This document shows positions 15,301 through 31,563 of a DNA stretch of 64,000 bases, in pieces (positions within the stretch are counted from its first letter, which is position 1; each line of letters begins with the position of its first letter). This stretch comes from Dillenia suffruticosa (taxonomy: Eukaryota > Streptophyta > Magnoliopsida > Dilleniales > Dilleniaceae): contig JAVTVX010000001.1 of the NCBI GenBank assembly GCA_033439265.1, positions 21,470,608 to 21,534,607 on the forward strand, in the 5' to 3' direction. Both the position numbers and the translations under genes were made by a program. The notes below the pieces were generated by a model that searched no databases, was not told where the DNA came from, and worked only from the letters and a program-made list of their open reading frames with translations.

Positions 15301-16258
15301 CAAAAATCATATCTTAAAACTAGCCCAATCCTCCACAAAAACAAACTACCAACTTGAATTCTATTTCGTATGTAAACAAACAAATCTTCCAATAATTGCA
15401 AACCCGTAATTTTGCACTACGCAATGCTCGACCATTGAAACTCCCCCAACTTGTTAAAGATTAAAAAGATCAAAAATGGCCACAAAAGTTGAATAAATAC
15501 AGCTCACGTGGATAAAATTAAGGCTCAACTGTACGGTACTAAAAATTAAGGAGTAGAGTATTTACAACAAACCTGTTCATTATTGAACGTTACTTACAAG
15601 GAATTAACGTGAAACTATCACAAAGATATAAAATAAGATACTACAATTACTCCTTAAGTAAAGAACTGAAGGCATTTAGTAAACTAAATCATGACCACAA
15701 TACACAAACAGCATAAACATTATAACAATCAAGACCAAATAAATAATAATAATAATGATGACAAAGAAAATAATTTCATAAACCTGGAGAGCCTCCACGA
15801 CCAGAGAAGCCAAAACTACGTTTCTGTCCAGAAAGAGGCACCTGAAAATTCGAACCAAATCCACCACCGGCACCACCACTCGTCGGTCGAAAACCACCAG
15901 CACCACCTCCTCTTCCGCCATCGGCAATCGGAGGCCGGAAACCACCTCCGCCGCCACCCATAGGCCGGAAACCTCCACCACCTCCACCTCCACCTCTTCC
16001 CACGGCATCGGAGGGTGGAAATCGAGGAGGGCTGTCGAAAGGACGATGAGTTCCTCCACCTCCGCCGCCACCACTGGAGAAACCGGTGGAGCGGTAATTG
16101 GAAGGGCTTCGGCGATGGTGATTTAGGGGAGAATGAGAATCTGAGCGGGGACCTCTAGAGTGACGGTATTGGTGACCACCGTCCGATGAATTGTAGTTAT
16201 TGGTGGTGGTGGGGATGTTGTTGTTGCCATAGCGATCTCCTCCTCTGTGTCTCTCCAT
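348..16258 (-). CDS. FCA: FCA, RRM/WW-domain flowering-time and RNA 3'-processing regulator
   Basis: FCA is a nuclear RNA-binding protein. With FY it promotes proximal poly(A)-site choice, which in Arabidopsis silences FLC and also limits FCA itself. ATG at 16256-16258. Exons read by eye: 15784-16258, 13845-13915, 11987-12065, 6099-6181, 5963-6014, 5544-5611, 5277-5343, 4551-4630, 4339-4403, 3809-3868, 3561-3720, 2890-2976, 2217-2798, 1533-1733 and 1209-1439; these give 787 residues in one frame. Residues 1-158 are Gly/Arg/Pro-rich. RRM1 runs from about 168 (RNP2 KLFVGS, RNP1 RGCCFIKY) and RRM2 from about 258 (KLFVGS, RGCGFVKY). A Gln/Pro-rich region follows. The WW domain is at about 686-715, with W689, YYY and W711 present. 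The last exons include about 496-538 (ending NDPARFQQ) and 348-407 (QDWMWKNK, stop 348-350). The exons between 540 and 1209 are not settled. Introns 1-3 are long. Identity is secure from domain order and C-terminal signature; the exact C-terminus is less certain. Confidence 0.93.
6182..11986 (-). other. FCA intron 3 (5.8 kb), candidate site of early polyadenylation
   Basis: This intron splits RRM1 between exon 3 (ending RTGQQRG) and exon 4 (starting CCFIKYA). In Arabidopsis the matching intron contains the promoter-proximal poly(A) site that yields the short FCA-beta transcript. On the sense (minus) strand I see a canonical AATAAA at 7016-7021, near the 3' end of the intron. No exon of FCA or other gene is recognisable inside. 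It holds a C-run near 7072-7083, an A-run near 10417-10433 and a small repeat insert at 10672-10743. Confidence 0.7.
10672..10743 (+). mobile_element. Short insert with (TTG)n tail between 17-bp direct repeats
   Basis: The 17-mer TTGTCCAGCTATGAGCA occurs at 10672-10688 and again at 10727-10743. Between them lie 38 bases ending in a (TTG)n run. A target-site duplication around a short TTG-tailed piece is what a 5'-truncated SINE with a TTG tail (as in the tobacco TS type) would leave. The body is too short for family assignment. Confidence 0.5.
12066..13844 (-). other. FCA intron 2
   Basis: This is a 1.8-kb intron between the two halves of the RRM1 start. I see no other gene, RNA gene or clear repeat in it. 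Long open frames here on either strand lack any recognisable protein. Confidence 0.6.
13916..15783 (-). other. FCA intron 1
   Basis: This is a 1.9-kb intron after the Gly-rich first exon. It contains two near-copies of a stretch around 15100-15370 (shared words CCCATAGAAGAGA and AGCCCAATCCTCCAC), a local duplication. No coding sequence is apparent. Confidence 0.55.
15970..16000 (-). other. G-rich run in FCA exon 1, possible RNA G-quadruplex
   Basis: On the sense strand the poly-Gly coding stretch reads as closely spaced GG pairs (GGAGGTGGAGGTGGAGGTGG type). Such two-tier repeats can fold as G-quadruplexes in RNA. This follows from base pattern only; the coding role (poly-Gly) may be the sole reason for it. 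Confidence 0.35.
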
Positions 16259-16375
16259 CTTTGCCGATTTTTTCTCAAAACCCTAACCCTAGAAATTTGA
16301 GTTTGAGAGAGGTAGAGAGGAGAGGGAGCGGACTTTGCAGTGTGCTCGCGAGCAGAAATTTATTTGGAATCTAGG

Positions 16376-16381
<6 letters not shown>

Positions 16382-16410
<29 letters not shown>
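16382..16410. repeat. 29-base poly(T) tract upstream of FCA
   Basis: This is an uninterrupted run of T on the plus strand (A on the FCA sense strand), about 125 bases upstream of the FCA ATG. Poly(dA:dT) tracts disfavour nucleosomes and are common near promoters, but it could also be a plain microsatellite. Confidence 0.7.
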
Positions 16411-16452
16411 GGGGTTGTGGGAAAGGGTATTTGAGAAGTGAAGAAACAAAGC

Positions 16453-16500
16453 GACGTCGTTTGCATTTACTTTGGCATACAAAACAAAAGGACGTCGTTT
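16453..16500 (-). promoter_or_regulatory. Paired GACGTCGTTT boxes in FCA promoter
   Basis: The decamer GACGTCGTTT occurs at 16453-16462 and 16491-16500 (AAACGACGTC on the FCA strand), about 200-240 bases upstream of the FCA start. GACGTC is a C-box that bZIP factors can bind. No other TATA-like signal stands out close to the start. Confidence 0.35.
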
Positions 16501-17618
16501 TAGACTCGGGACGACGAAGTAAAACAAAGTTGTCTTTCACGTATGACCAGCGTCATTTCATATGGACCACCAAACATTAATCTTCAGGCGACTAAATCAT
16601 AATTTCACAAAGAGAGATAATTATAATTTTTTTAAAATAAATAACATTTTAATTTAAAACTGATAATTTAATTAAATGATATCCAAATAAATTTTATAAC
16701 TTTTAGTGATATTTTAGTTTCCCTCTTTCAAATATCGTTAATAATAATTTTTAAGCAGCTGTTTTTGAAGAAAAACCATTTAATTATCTATCGATCCAAT
16801 TCAGTAAAAAATGTATTATTTTTATTTTTCTTTCTATTTTTTTAACTTATGCTTCAATTAGATATAGTCACCGAAACTCATTGGAAAAGGAATTCTTTTG
16901 AAAGACCCATTTTATCCTATCGCTTTTCAATTTATTTAATTTTACGATAGCATAAAATTATAATATTATTCAAAATTAATTGATTTATGTTATTATAAAT
17001 GAAAATCATGTAATGTCATTTTATTTAGTAATGTGGTGATACAGATTTATTTCTATTTTGAATTAGATTCGTCTCTAATTTAAGATATAGATTTGTCTCT
17101 AATTTTGAATATTAAATCTTTTAGCTTAACCATGGAGTATGGAGTGCTAAGCCTACCAAACTAGCCTAAGCCTCTCTCTTCTTCATCTTAAGGAGCTCTC
17201 CGCATCCCCAATCCACATCAATAAGAAGAATAATAAGATTTAGAAAATGTATCAAACAATAAGATTTAGAAAGATAAATAAAAACTTCCATTTTCATTTG
17301 ACTTTTTTTTTTTTTTCAATTTACTTTATGCTAAAGCCACAAAACCATGAAAATAAAAGAGTAGAAAATTTAGAAAATTTTTTAAAAATACAGATTTTAT
17401 TTATAATGAAAAACGGTAGAAAACAGTCTTATAAATTAAAAATACATATTTTATATACTTTTTTTTACCTTTTTTCTTTATAAATAAGAAAAAAAACATT
17501 TTTTCTCGCTTTCATTTTCTAAAATTAAAAAGTAGGTATTTGAATAAAGATTTATTTTTATTGGAAAACATTTTTCAAAAAAACACTTTTATTTCGTATA
17601 ATTAAATGCACCCTTATA
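16501..17618. other. AT-rich intergenic DNA
   Basis: This is upstream intergenic sequence between FCA and a SINE. It is strongly AT-rich with T- and A-runs. I see no gene, RNA gene or ordered repeat. Confidence 0.5.
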
Positions 17619-17819
17619 TTTGATGGCTTCTTTTTTTTTTTTTTTACCACAGGTATCTGGATTTTACTCGATTAATCCGATTCGAGTATTATAGAGCTTA
17701 TTTTAGGGGATAGTTCTCCCAAATCCTTTTTTGCTATCCTAAAACTCGAATCTGAGATCTCTGATTATGGCGTGCTCAATTACTCAACCCACAAAAAGTT
17801 TGGTTTTGATGGCTTCTTT
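17619..17819 (-). mobile_element. tRNA-derived SINE, antisense, with 15-bp target-site duplication
   Basis: TTTGATGGCTTCTTT flanks the element at about 17619-17633 and 17805-17819. The body starts with a T-run on the plus strand, the poly(A) tail of a minus-strand element. Read on the minus strand it has an A-box-like start (GGTTGAGTAATTGAG), a B-box-like GATTCGAGTT, and a 3' part near AATCGGATTAATCGAG before the tail. Related copies lie at 33996-34217, 26112-26320, 45626-45812 and 61705-61895. Confidence 0.8.
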
Positions 17820-19151
17820 GAGAGAGAATGGAAATGAAGACTCATCTCTTTTCTTTGTTTTTTCTTTTTTTTTTTTTTTAATTTTGTAGAATTGAGACCA
17901 TGAAAAAAAATTAATTTAGATTGGTTTTTTTATTGTTGATATAATTATCAATATCGATAACATTTATAATTATTACAATTGGATATCCAATAGATACTAA
18001 TTTTAAAAAAAATGACATGACAAAAAAATTAATAATTTTTAAATAATACTAGAACAATGACAAAAATTATAAATATTAATTCTTTGAATAAACTCCATCA
18101 AAGATCCAACGGCAAGTAAACCATTGTTAGTCGATAATTATATTGAACTCGACTAAATTCAATTCGAATCAGGTTGATTTTTCTTTCTATATCTATTTTG
18201 TTTATATATAATATTCAAACTTAGAAAACGAAATTAGTGTTACTATGGTTTGGAGTCTCGATTTTGTTACAATGCTCACACGCAGACCACCCCTACGCCT
18301 TAAAATATTGTGAAGGTTCTTTGAAAGAGAAAAGGAGCACATGTGATGTGTCTCTTGTTTGAGCTGCTTCATATTAGTTGGGGGAATTTAATAATTCGAA
18401 AAAACATAGGGAAGCCTTTCTGAACTTCCGAGAGCAAATTCCGTTAGTTTGTTTTGGGAGCCCTGATTATTATGGACTGGTCGACAAAATCGATCTCTCA
18501 ATTATTTTTAATTAGTTAAAAAAAAAAGATCAAGATCCTAACCATTAATAAAAGCTTAATCCCCTTACGTAAAAGTGGTTTGTTTGTGTGTTTTATCCTG
18601 GACTGGACTCTCTCGGAGTCCTTAAAATTTTGCATGTATAATGGAACTCCGGTGAGCAGAAAATCATTTCAAGTTTATATTTTTAGTGTTTTTTCTGCTT
18701 CAAACTGGTTCCCCTGCATAGAAGAACTCTAATATCTTCGGTAGTACTTTCTTGTTTTTTATTTTTGAGTTATGCTAATTGGGGATTATAATCAAGAATT
18801 TAATTATGTTTGAAATATCAAAGGTTACCAGTTTTTAGCAGGGACAAAGTCAGAAATTGGGAGAAATACAATACGCATTTGAGATTATAATCTTAGGGGT
18901 GGTAGGGGTAGTCAAAACATGCTAACGTGGCTCGTCACACAGCATTTGATCCACTTGGTTCATGATACATTTGGTGCCATATTTTCTTTGATTCAAAATC
19001 AAGTATCATAAAAGTTGCCTCACATTTTTCACAATTTGACTCTAATTGCACTCTGCGGCAACAAGGTGCAGTTTTCACATGCTTTTGGGCTTGTGCGATG
19101 GTAAATTGCAGTTGTATTATGCTTACAAACTTAACTTTGCTGGCTCTGCAG
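17820..19151. other. Intergenic DNA before the galactokinase pseudogene
   Basis: This AT-rich sequence has no recognisable coding segment. The 5' exons expected for a full galactokinase gene, including the GRVNLIGEH substrate-binding signature, were looked for here and not seen. Confidence 0.5.
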
Positions 19152-25096
<5,945 letters not shown>

Positions 25097-25530
25097 TCCC
25101 TGTGCTCTTTTGTCTATATGTTTTGTTTTTAGTTGGGCATGGGAACACTGACTGTTCTTTTAAGCTTGACCTTCCTGTACATTGGCAACCATTTGAGCTT
25201 CCTACGAAGTGGAAATAAATTAGGTCTCATCTGTCATCTCTCTATTCATCTTTATGTCAACAGGAAACTTGAAGGCCTGAAACTCAAGCATTTCATCAAA
25301 CAGAACCAAGCCAATCATGAACCCATTCAAGCTAAACCCACGAAAAGGCATTTTATATAAGTGCCAAAGCTGAAGATTCAGCATAATTCTATCAAGTAAA
25401 GCTTGAGAAACGCTTCAAGTTGGGTCATTTTTCCTAATAATTTTCTAGAGTAAGCATTTTTCTTTTTTCGAAGGGTAGAACTACCCCATTAGTGGGTGGT
25501 GTGATTCTTATTTTAACTTGATTTCTTTTG

Positions 25531-25567
<37 letters not shown>

Positions 25568-26111
25568 AAAAAATCACAAATTGGGAAGAAAGAAAAAACA
25601 ATATTACATTTTTTTTAAAATCATTAACATTCCGTAATCATTTAAATTTGATTAAATTTTATTTAAATTGAATTTAACCTTTAAGAATAAATTTCTCTCG
25701 TCATCTATTAAATACAATATTACATTTATAAATCACTTTGAATTGCTAAAGAAGGAAATGCAAAATTTTGACTACAACCTATTACAAAAATTTAACAAAT
25801 TCCATTTCCTTGGCAGTCCAATTTCTTCAAGTTGTTCCTTATTACAACTTTACCCATAAGGTTTTCCCACACTATATTAACAAGAAAGACAATTAATTCA
25901 AGATAAGTCAAAAATGATACTGTCTGGATTTTGGTGAGCCCATCCATTTGTGTAAGAGAATTGAATGGGGGACCCTAATGAAAATGGTAGGCCCAACAAA
26001 GCAACCCACCCACAGAGCATGAACAACTTACTTCAAATTCCCAAATCATTCTTGAAAATTTTATTATCTTTTGTGGGTCCAAATCAATTGAGTGGCCCAA
26101 CCCTTTTTTGG
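25097..26111. other. Intergenic DNA with TA microsatellite
   Basis: AT-rich intergenic sequence downstream of the galactokinase remnant. It carries a (TA)n run and otherwise nothing I can name. Confidence 0.5.
25532..25565. repeat. (TA)n microsatellite
   Basis: An uninterrupted TA dinucleotide run of about 34 bases is directly visible. Confidence 0.9.
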
Positions 26112-26320
26112 ATTTCCTTTTTTTTTTTGGTCCCCTGGGCTTGGGCTTCGTCTACCGTCGAGTATCCAGAGTTTTACTTCGACTAATCTCAAACGAGCTG
26201 CTGTCGAGTCTCAATCGGAAGGGAGCTCTCCCAACATCGTTTTTGTCACTACTCCGATTCTTGATGTGAAGTGTTAATACCCTTCCTACTAAACTAACGA
26301 AACGTTGGTATTTCCCTTTT
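26112..26320 (-). mobile_element. SINE-like element, antisense, related to 45626-45812
   Basis: The left end is a T-run after ATTTCCTTTT (from 26112) and the right end meets ATTTCCCTTTT (26310-26320), an imperfect target-site duplication. The body shares long blocks with 45634-45804: CGAGTAT, GAGCTCTCCCAACATC-like, CCGATTCTTGAT and AACGTTGGTAT. Read on the minus strand it carries a B-box-like segment. It is the less decayed of the two copies. Confidence 0.6.
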
Positions 26321-27299
26321 ATTACATTTCCTCGATAATTCAAGACAGATTTTCTTTTGGTGAGTGTGACCTGCAACCCCACCCTCTCAAAATTTGATGA
26401 ATAATCTTGTTTTTGTATTTCTTCATTTGTTTATACATCCTTTATGGGGGGGTGAAAGAGGAGTTGAATCTCCCACAAAATCAAGTGCATCTCTCCTCCA
26501 TCTTGGACGACGAAGCAGACCCCCCTCCCCCCCAAAAACTCAAAACTTGAATAATATCTTGATTGATTTAATCATTTTAAGGTTGACTTACACTTGTTTA
26601 ATAAATTAGGTTTAAGCAAATAAAAAGTAGGTTTAGCTAATGTTTAATTCAGCTCTTGTTCCTCAATAACTCTTTCAAATAAATAAGGCAAGATACAGTT
26701 TTTGACCGGAGTAATACTACGTGAATTAAATAAATTAAAGACCAAATAAATTAAATTTTATTCGGTCTATAATAGTATAGTTCAATCAATTTTAATTAAA
26801 ATCTTAATATATTTTTGATTGACCGAAATAAATATTTAATTAAAAATTTGATATTATGGTGTTCTATGTATGGAGAAATCATATCAATATATCAATATAT
26901 ATTGATACATAGTATAGTTATGTAAAATTTAATTTATTTAATTTTGACCCCTCGAGTCTAGAGACTTTGAAGTAGGATGGAGTGGGATGAAAGTATGGAC
27001 CAAAGGCTTGTGGTAGATAAAGGAAGCAAATGGGCAGATGCCATATAGCCATACCGCACCAACACTTTGTTGTTTTGCCATAAAGAATACTAACATCTTA
27101 TATTAAAATTTATTAAAATTTAGGATTCGAGTATTGATAATGATAAAAATAATGCTAAGAAAACTCTCTCTCAATTGAGACATGATAATAATTTGATCAA
27201 AATTAATAAAAATAAAATTCACAATACTTGCCGCAGATAAGGAAAAAAAAAAATATAGCCATACCGCTAACCCAAAAAATAATGTGGGAACATGAAAAA
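26321..27299. other. Intergenic DNA upstream of the 28613 gene
   Basis: AT-rich with no gene that I can support. The distal promoter of the plus-strand gene at 28613 must lie in or after this interval. Confidence 0.45.
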
Positions 27300-27305
27300 T
27301 GTGCG

Positions 27306-27342
<37 letters not shown>

Positions 27343-27742
27343 GTGAAGATATGGCATTTGTGCCTTGGTGGTATCACTTTTATTCAATGCACATCACAAT
27401 CGACAAAAGCGGTGGGAAAATCACAAAAGCAGAGAGGGGGAGAGAGAGTGTGTGTGTGTGTGTTTTGTTAAAATTTCAGCACTTTCCGGGCGATATCCTC
27501 ATCTGTCATTTTTCTCTCTCTTTACTGTCTCCCTCGTCATTCTCTCTCCATAAGAGGGGAGAGAGACAGAGACAGAAAGAGAGAGAGAGGAAATCCAGAA
27601 CGTTTTTTTTTTTTAAAAAAAAAGTAGTCGCCGTTTATTGTCTCTCTGCAATTGTCTCCTTCGACGCTGTTGTCGGCATCGGATCTGCAGTTCTCTCTCT
27701 CTTTCTCTCTCCTCCCTCTTCTCTATTCGCTTCCCTCCAAAG
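27300..27742 (+). promoter_or_regulatory. CT-rich promoter/leader of the 28613 gene
   Basis: This block is rich in CT and GA runs, including a (CT)n stretch at about 27306-27338, a short (GT)n near 27448-27462 and many TCTCTC words to 27750. Such pyrimidine-rich stretches typify plant core promoters and 5' UTRs. A good splice donor (CCAAAG|GTACC) at 27742/27743 suggests a non-coding first exon ending here. No convincing TATA box is seen. Confidence 0.5.
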
Positions 27743-27892
27743 GTACCTTTCTCTCTCTCATCCCCATTTGTGCACTTTTAAAAGCTTCGTCACGCAATGT
27801 CTAATGCAATGGATTGAGTGTTCATCTCTTTTTCCCTTTATGCGATTCTTTCTCCTTCCTTTGCTTTCAAGTGTTCTTCTCTTACATGGTAT

Positions 27893-28400
27893 GATTTCCT
27901 GCTTGTTTTTTATGGGTTTTTTTTTTTTTTTGGACTTTTGTTCTGCCTAAAATTTGCTTGCTCAAAGTTTTGCCTTTACCCGTTTTTTTAAATTTCTAAT
28001 TTGTAATTTCTAATGTAGAATTTTATGTTGCATTGTGGTGAACCTCTCTTAATTGTACAATTATATGAAATTTTCTGATAAATTAAGGATTCTTTTCTGG
28101 TTTTGACCTCTAATGATTGTAATAGGAAGAATGATTTTTTATTTATTTTTTTTTTTTTTACGATTTCTTGCTTGTTTTGATGCTTTTGACATTTGTTTGC
28201 CTAAAATTGCTAGCTCAAAGGTTTTGCATTGAATTCCCAGTTTGTAATTTTTAATGTGGATTTTATGCTGCATTTTAGTGAATTTTCAACCTTTCCTAAC
28301 TGTATCATGTGCAATTTGTTTTGTTTTTCTGATAAATTAAGGATTCTGTTCAGGTTTTGACATCTGAGGCGTAATAGGAAGGAAGAATTTGCGCAATAGG
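27893..28400 (+). repeat. Imperfect tandem duplication (~269 bp) in the leader intron
   Basis: Copy 1 starts at 27893 (GATTTCCTGCTTG) and copy 2 at 28162 (GATTTCTTGCTTG). Both continue through CCTAAAATT, GCTCAAAG, TTGTAATTT, TTATG-TGCATT and CTGATAAATTAAGGATTCT to GGTTTTGAC and AATAGGAAG. Copy 2 contains the likely acceptor TTCAG|GTTTTGAC (28353/28354), while copy 1 has CTG at the same place. Confidence 0.8.
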
Positions 28401-28612
28401 AGGAAGTGAAAAGGATAGTTGTTCTCGTTACTAGAAAAATGAAATTCTAGTTGTTTGATTTGATGGAGTCAGATGATTTACTCAATTTCCGCATAAATGT
28501 GTGATTTTTATGTGAAGGGCTGAGTGCCCAAAAAAAAAAAGATAGTAGGAGTGGAGTTGCAAAGGGTGTTATAAGTGAGTGCATAGCTCACTAAATTTTG
28601 GTTTTAAAAAAA

Positions 28613-29967
28613 ATGGAAATTCCAGTGAAGGGTGTTATAAGTCCTAGAGAAACTGATTTTGTGATTGATCTTGAGAGTAGTGGTAATGCCAGTGACGAGG
28701 GAATTAAGGATGCTGTCCCAACAGCCAAACAAGCGAGGACATTGCTTGCTAATCTATGTATTGGGGTTATGAGCTTTGATGAATTGAACAAAAGTGAATA
28801 TAACTCAGATTCATGCCCTAATATGTTGGAATCATTGGTAGATGAGAAGTTGTTGATAGAGCAGAAGGGAGAGAAAGAACAAGATTTAAGTGTTGTGGGG
28901 AAGAAAGGAGTGAAGCAACAGCATAGAAAGATGAGTGAGAAGAAGCACCCTAAACCTCCTCGACCACCTAGAGGCCCATCACTAGATGCCACTGATCTGA
29001 AGCTGATCCAGGAGTTTACTGAGCTGTCTATCTTAAAGCGTGCGAGGATTGAGCGAATGAAGTCATTGAAGATGAAATCACTTAAAACATCTTCATCAAA
29101 TATCAACTTGTTTGCCATGCTTTTCACCATTTTCTTCTTTCTTGTGCTACTCTTTCAAGGTAATGGTTCTAAATCATCTTGTTCCATGAGTTTTAGTTTA
29201 CTTACATATGCTGAAGTAGCTTTATCCCTCATGATCACCCTGACCTAAATGTGAGAGCCAGGTGAAAGGCCGTTGACACTTACTGTTAATGCATGAACTT
29301 GAAAGTTTGCAAGCATGAGCTCTGACTCCACAATTTATGTTAAGCTTTCGGCATATGCATAGCATCCTGACTGAATACTTGCCCTTTCCACAACTTTATG
29401 TGCTAATTTCACTGTTCAAGATCGTTTTTAAAGACTTACTGTTACCAAAATGTTAGATAAAGAATCTGTCCTATCTCTATAGTACTATAAATCTCCAGGG
29501 CTGTTTATTCGTAACATTCTTAGCGTAGACGTTTGTTCTTGATCATATTGGACCAAGTGGTTTGATGATAATCAAACTCAAAATCCCATGATGAGAGAAC
29601 ATGAAAGGACTGCAAGCATTTGAATAAAAGCTCAAATATACTTATCTGGAATTTGCATGCAGGAATGTCTGGTAAAAATTCACCTCTGATGTTCAACAGA
29701 TCTTTGAAGTCTGAAGGAGTTACAGAGGTTGGTTTGATCTCAGCTCAATCTCATTGGATTCCATCCAAATTTGGCGACCATGAATCTGCCAGGTCAAACA
29801 AGTATGCCTGAATCCTAACAAAGTTGTCTTATATCCTAACAAATTAGTTGCTAAATTTATTGATATTCAGCCAGCCTGATTCCCTTTTATCTGAATCCTG
29901 CAGTGTAGTCATGCCTGCTTCTGCTTCAGAAGCTGGGGATGGGGATAAGATGGGCAGAGACAATTGA
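28613..29967 (+). CDS. Uncharacterised plant single-span membrane protein (249 aa)
   Basis: Three exons: 28613-29159, 29663-29801 and 29904-29967, all with GT-AG borders, giving 249 residues and a TGA at 29965-29967. The ATG at 28613 is the first in frame and yields MEIPVKG. Residues 1-110 are acidic and mostly polar. A basic Lys/Pro/Arg stretch (KKHPKPPRPPRGPSLDATD) is followed by a charged helix (LKRARIERMKSL), then a hydrophobic segment at about 163-182 (INLFAMLFTIFFFLVLLFQ) and a short polar tail. The PPRPPRGPSLDA-helix-TM order matches a plant-specific family of unknown function as I recall it. Role unknown; it is probably anchored in an internal membrane by the TM segment. A 5'-UTR intron of about 610 bases (27743-28353) is likely. 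Confidence 0.85.
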
Positions 29968-31197
29968 TGCCAAGTGGGATATCAATGATACATGGGAAGA
30001 TGCCTAAGTTGCGCCATGTTAGAGATTGCAACCGAGAAGAGGTACTAATAGCCGCTCATAAATTTGGAGAAAGGGTGTTTAAGTGGACATTTCCGGTTCT
30101 AATGCAAGTTGCAGTTTCTTTAGATGGCTACAGCTGGAGTAGTTGTTCTATCCCTTGTTTTTTTTTTTTTTTTTTGGGTTATAGTTCTATCCCTTGTACA
30201 TTCAACGCTTTCTCAATAAGTCTGCGGTCTCTTTTTCTATCAAATAAGTTGCCTCAAAGGACAGTGGCCTTGATCAATGTCAAAGGGAGTGCATTGTGCA
30301 GAACTTATTAGTGCTGGAATAACCACACAAGAATTGTACTGTTTTTGTAGTTTCACATGATGAAGACAACAGTTTTGCTCAGATGTGTTCAGGTCACTGT
30401 TCTTTTTTCTCTTTTTGGGTGACCAAAAGAGTGAGGAAAGCAATCAGTATTGCTAGTCATTTTGTTCTGAGAACTAGATATATCTGCAAAATCACTTTGG
30501 TTTTAGCTTGAAATAATCCCTTGCTCGCATCAACCACTTAGAAATAAAATCATCCGTTTCGATTTTAATTAATGAATTGGCATAACATTAAGGTTTATTT
30601 AAAAAAAAAAAATTGAACATGCATGTATGATACTATGCCAAAGATAGAAAATAATATAATAATATAATGATCTATTATTTGAAAGTCAAACAAATGTGAA
30701 AATAATAATATGAATTGGATTTATATAAAAATTTATTGTTACAATTAAGAAAATATAAAATTAAAAGAAAAGGTCAAATATTTTTAAAATTAAAGATTCA
30801 TTATAATACATAATATTTTTAATGATTAATTTGATTTTAATATATAATATTTTTTAATAAAAAAGTTCAATTATTTTGGTCCTCAAATACGTAAAATCAC
30901 AAGTTTTATCGGACCAAAATAGTACTTCGCCTTACTAATCTGATTTGAGTTCTTGAATTTTTTATTTTATTTTATTTTATTTTATTTTACTTTCAATTTG
31001 TTAACCCTACAATTTTGTCCCTCGGACAAAAAACTTCCCACTATTGGCTTAGATGTTTGTTCTTGTTCATATTGGCTCAAAATCACTTGGACCAACTTTA
31101 AATATGCTATTAAGTAGAAAAAACCGAGGATGCACCTTTTTTTCCCCCTCTATTTTAAGTTGTTTAAAAATGGAGAATATAAGAATTATTGATTTCA
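29968..31197. other. 3' UTR and intergenic DNA
   Basis: The first few hundred bases downstream of 29967 probably form the 3' UTR of the membrane-protein gene. The rest is AT-rich intergenic sequence with a T-run at 30159-30175 and a (TTTTA)n stretch near 30960-30988. No further gene is seen. Confidence 0.5.
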
Positions 31198-31436
31198 ATA
31201 TCTTTGAATCAATATGGGTTAGTTTAATTAAATATGGGGTTGATTACCCTTAAACATGACCGAGATTCGACTCCTGTCAGGAGTATCAGATCCTCATGTG
31301 TATGGAGTGTTCCCCGTTGGGAGACCCGTTCTCTGAAAGGAGTCACTGCAGCGGTCGGTCCAGATTAATTCAGACGAAACTCCAGATATCGGCGCTGTGT
31401 CTAAAACATGGTACAAAAAAAAAATATATCTTTGAA
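31198..31436 (+). mobile_element. SINE-like element, sense, with 11-bp target-site duplication
   Basis: ATATCTTTGAA flanks the element at 31198-31208 and 31426-31436. The body has a B-box-like GATTCGACTCC near 31264 and ends in GTGTCTAAAACATGGTAC followed by a run of ten A residues. The sequence differs from the antisense SINE set in this window and looks like a separate family. Confidence 0.72.
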
Positions 31437-31563
31437 AATATATATATTTAGAACCCCTGCAGTGCAAAGGTGTAAGGAACTACTAATTATGTAAATCTTG
31501 ATCCATCCATATCATATAAAATATAACAAGAACATAAGATATTCTTTTATGGAATACAAAAAA

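Noticed and set aside
16186-16580. Plus-strand frames over the FCA first exon and promoter
   Set aside because: They are antisense to FCA exon 1 or cross the poly(T) tract.
27228-27950. 240-residue open frame on the plus strand
   Set aside because: It runs over CT/GA microsatellites and the leader region, is rich in Ser/Leu, and crosses a good splice donor; no protein family is apparent.
29964-30311. 115-residue open frame after the membrane-protein gene
   Set aside because: It starts at the stop of the upstream gene in another frame, crosses a T-run and has no protein-like pattern; it is taken as 3' UTR.
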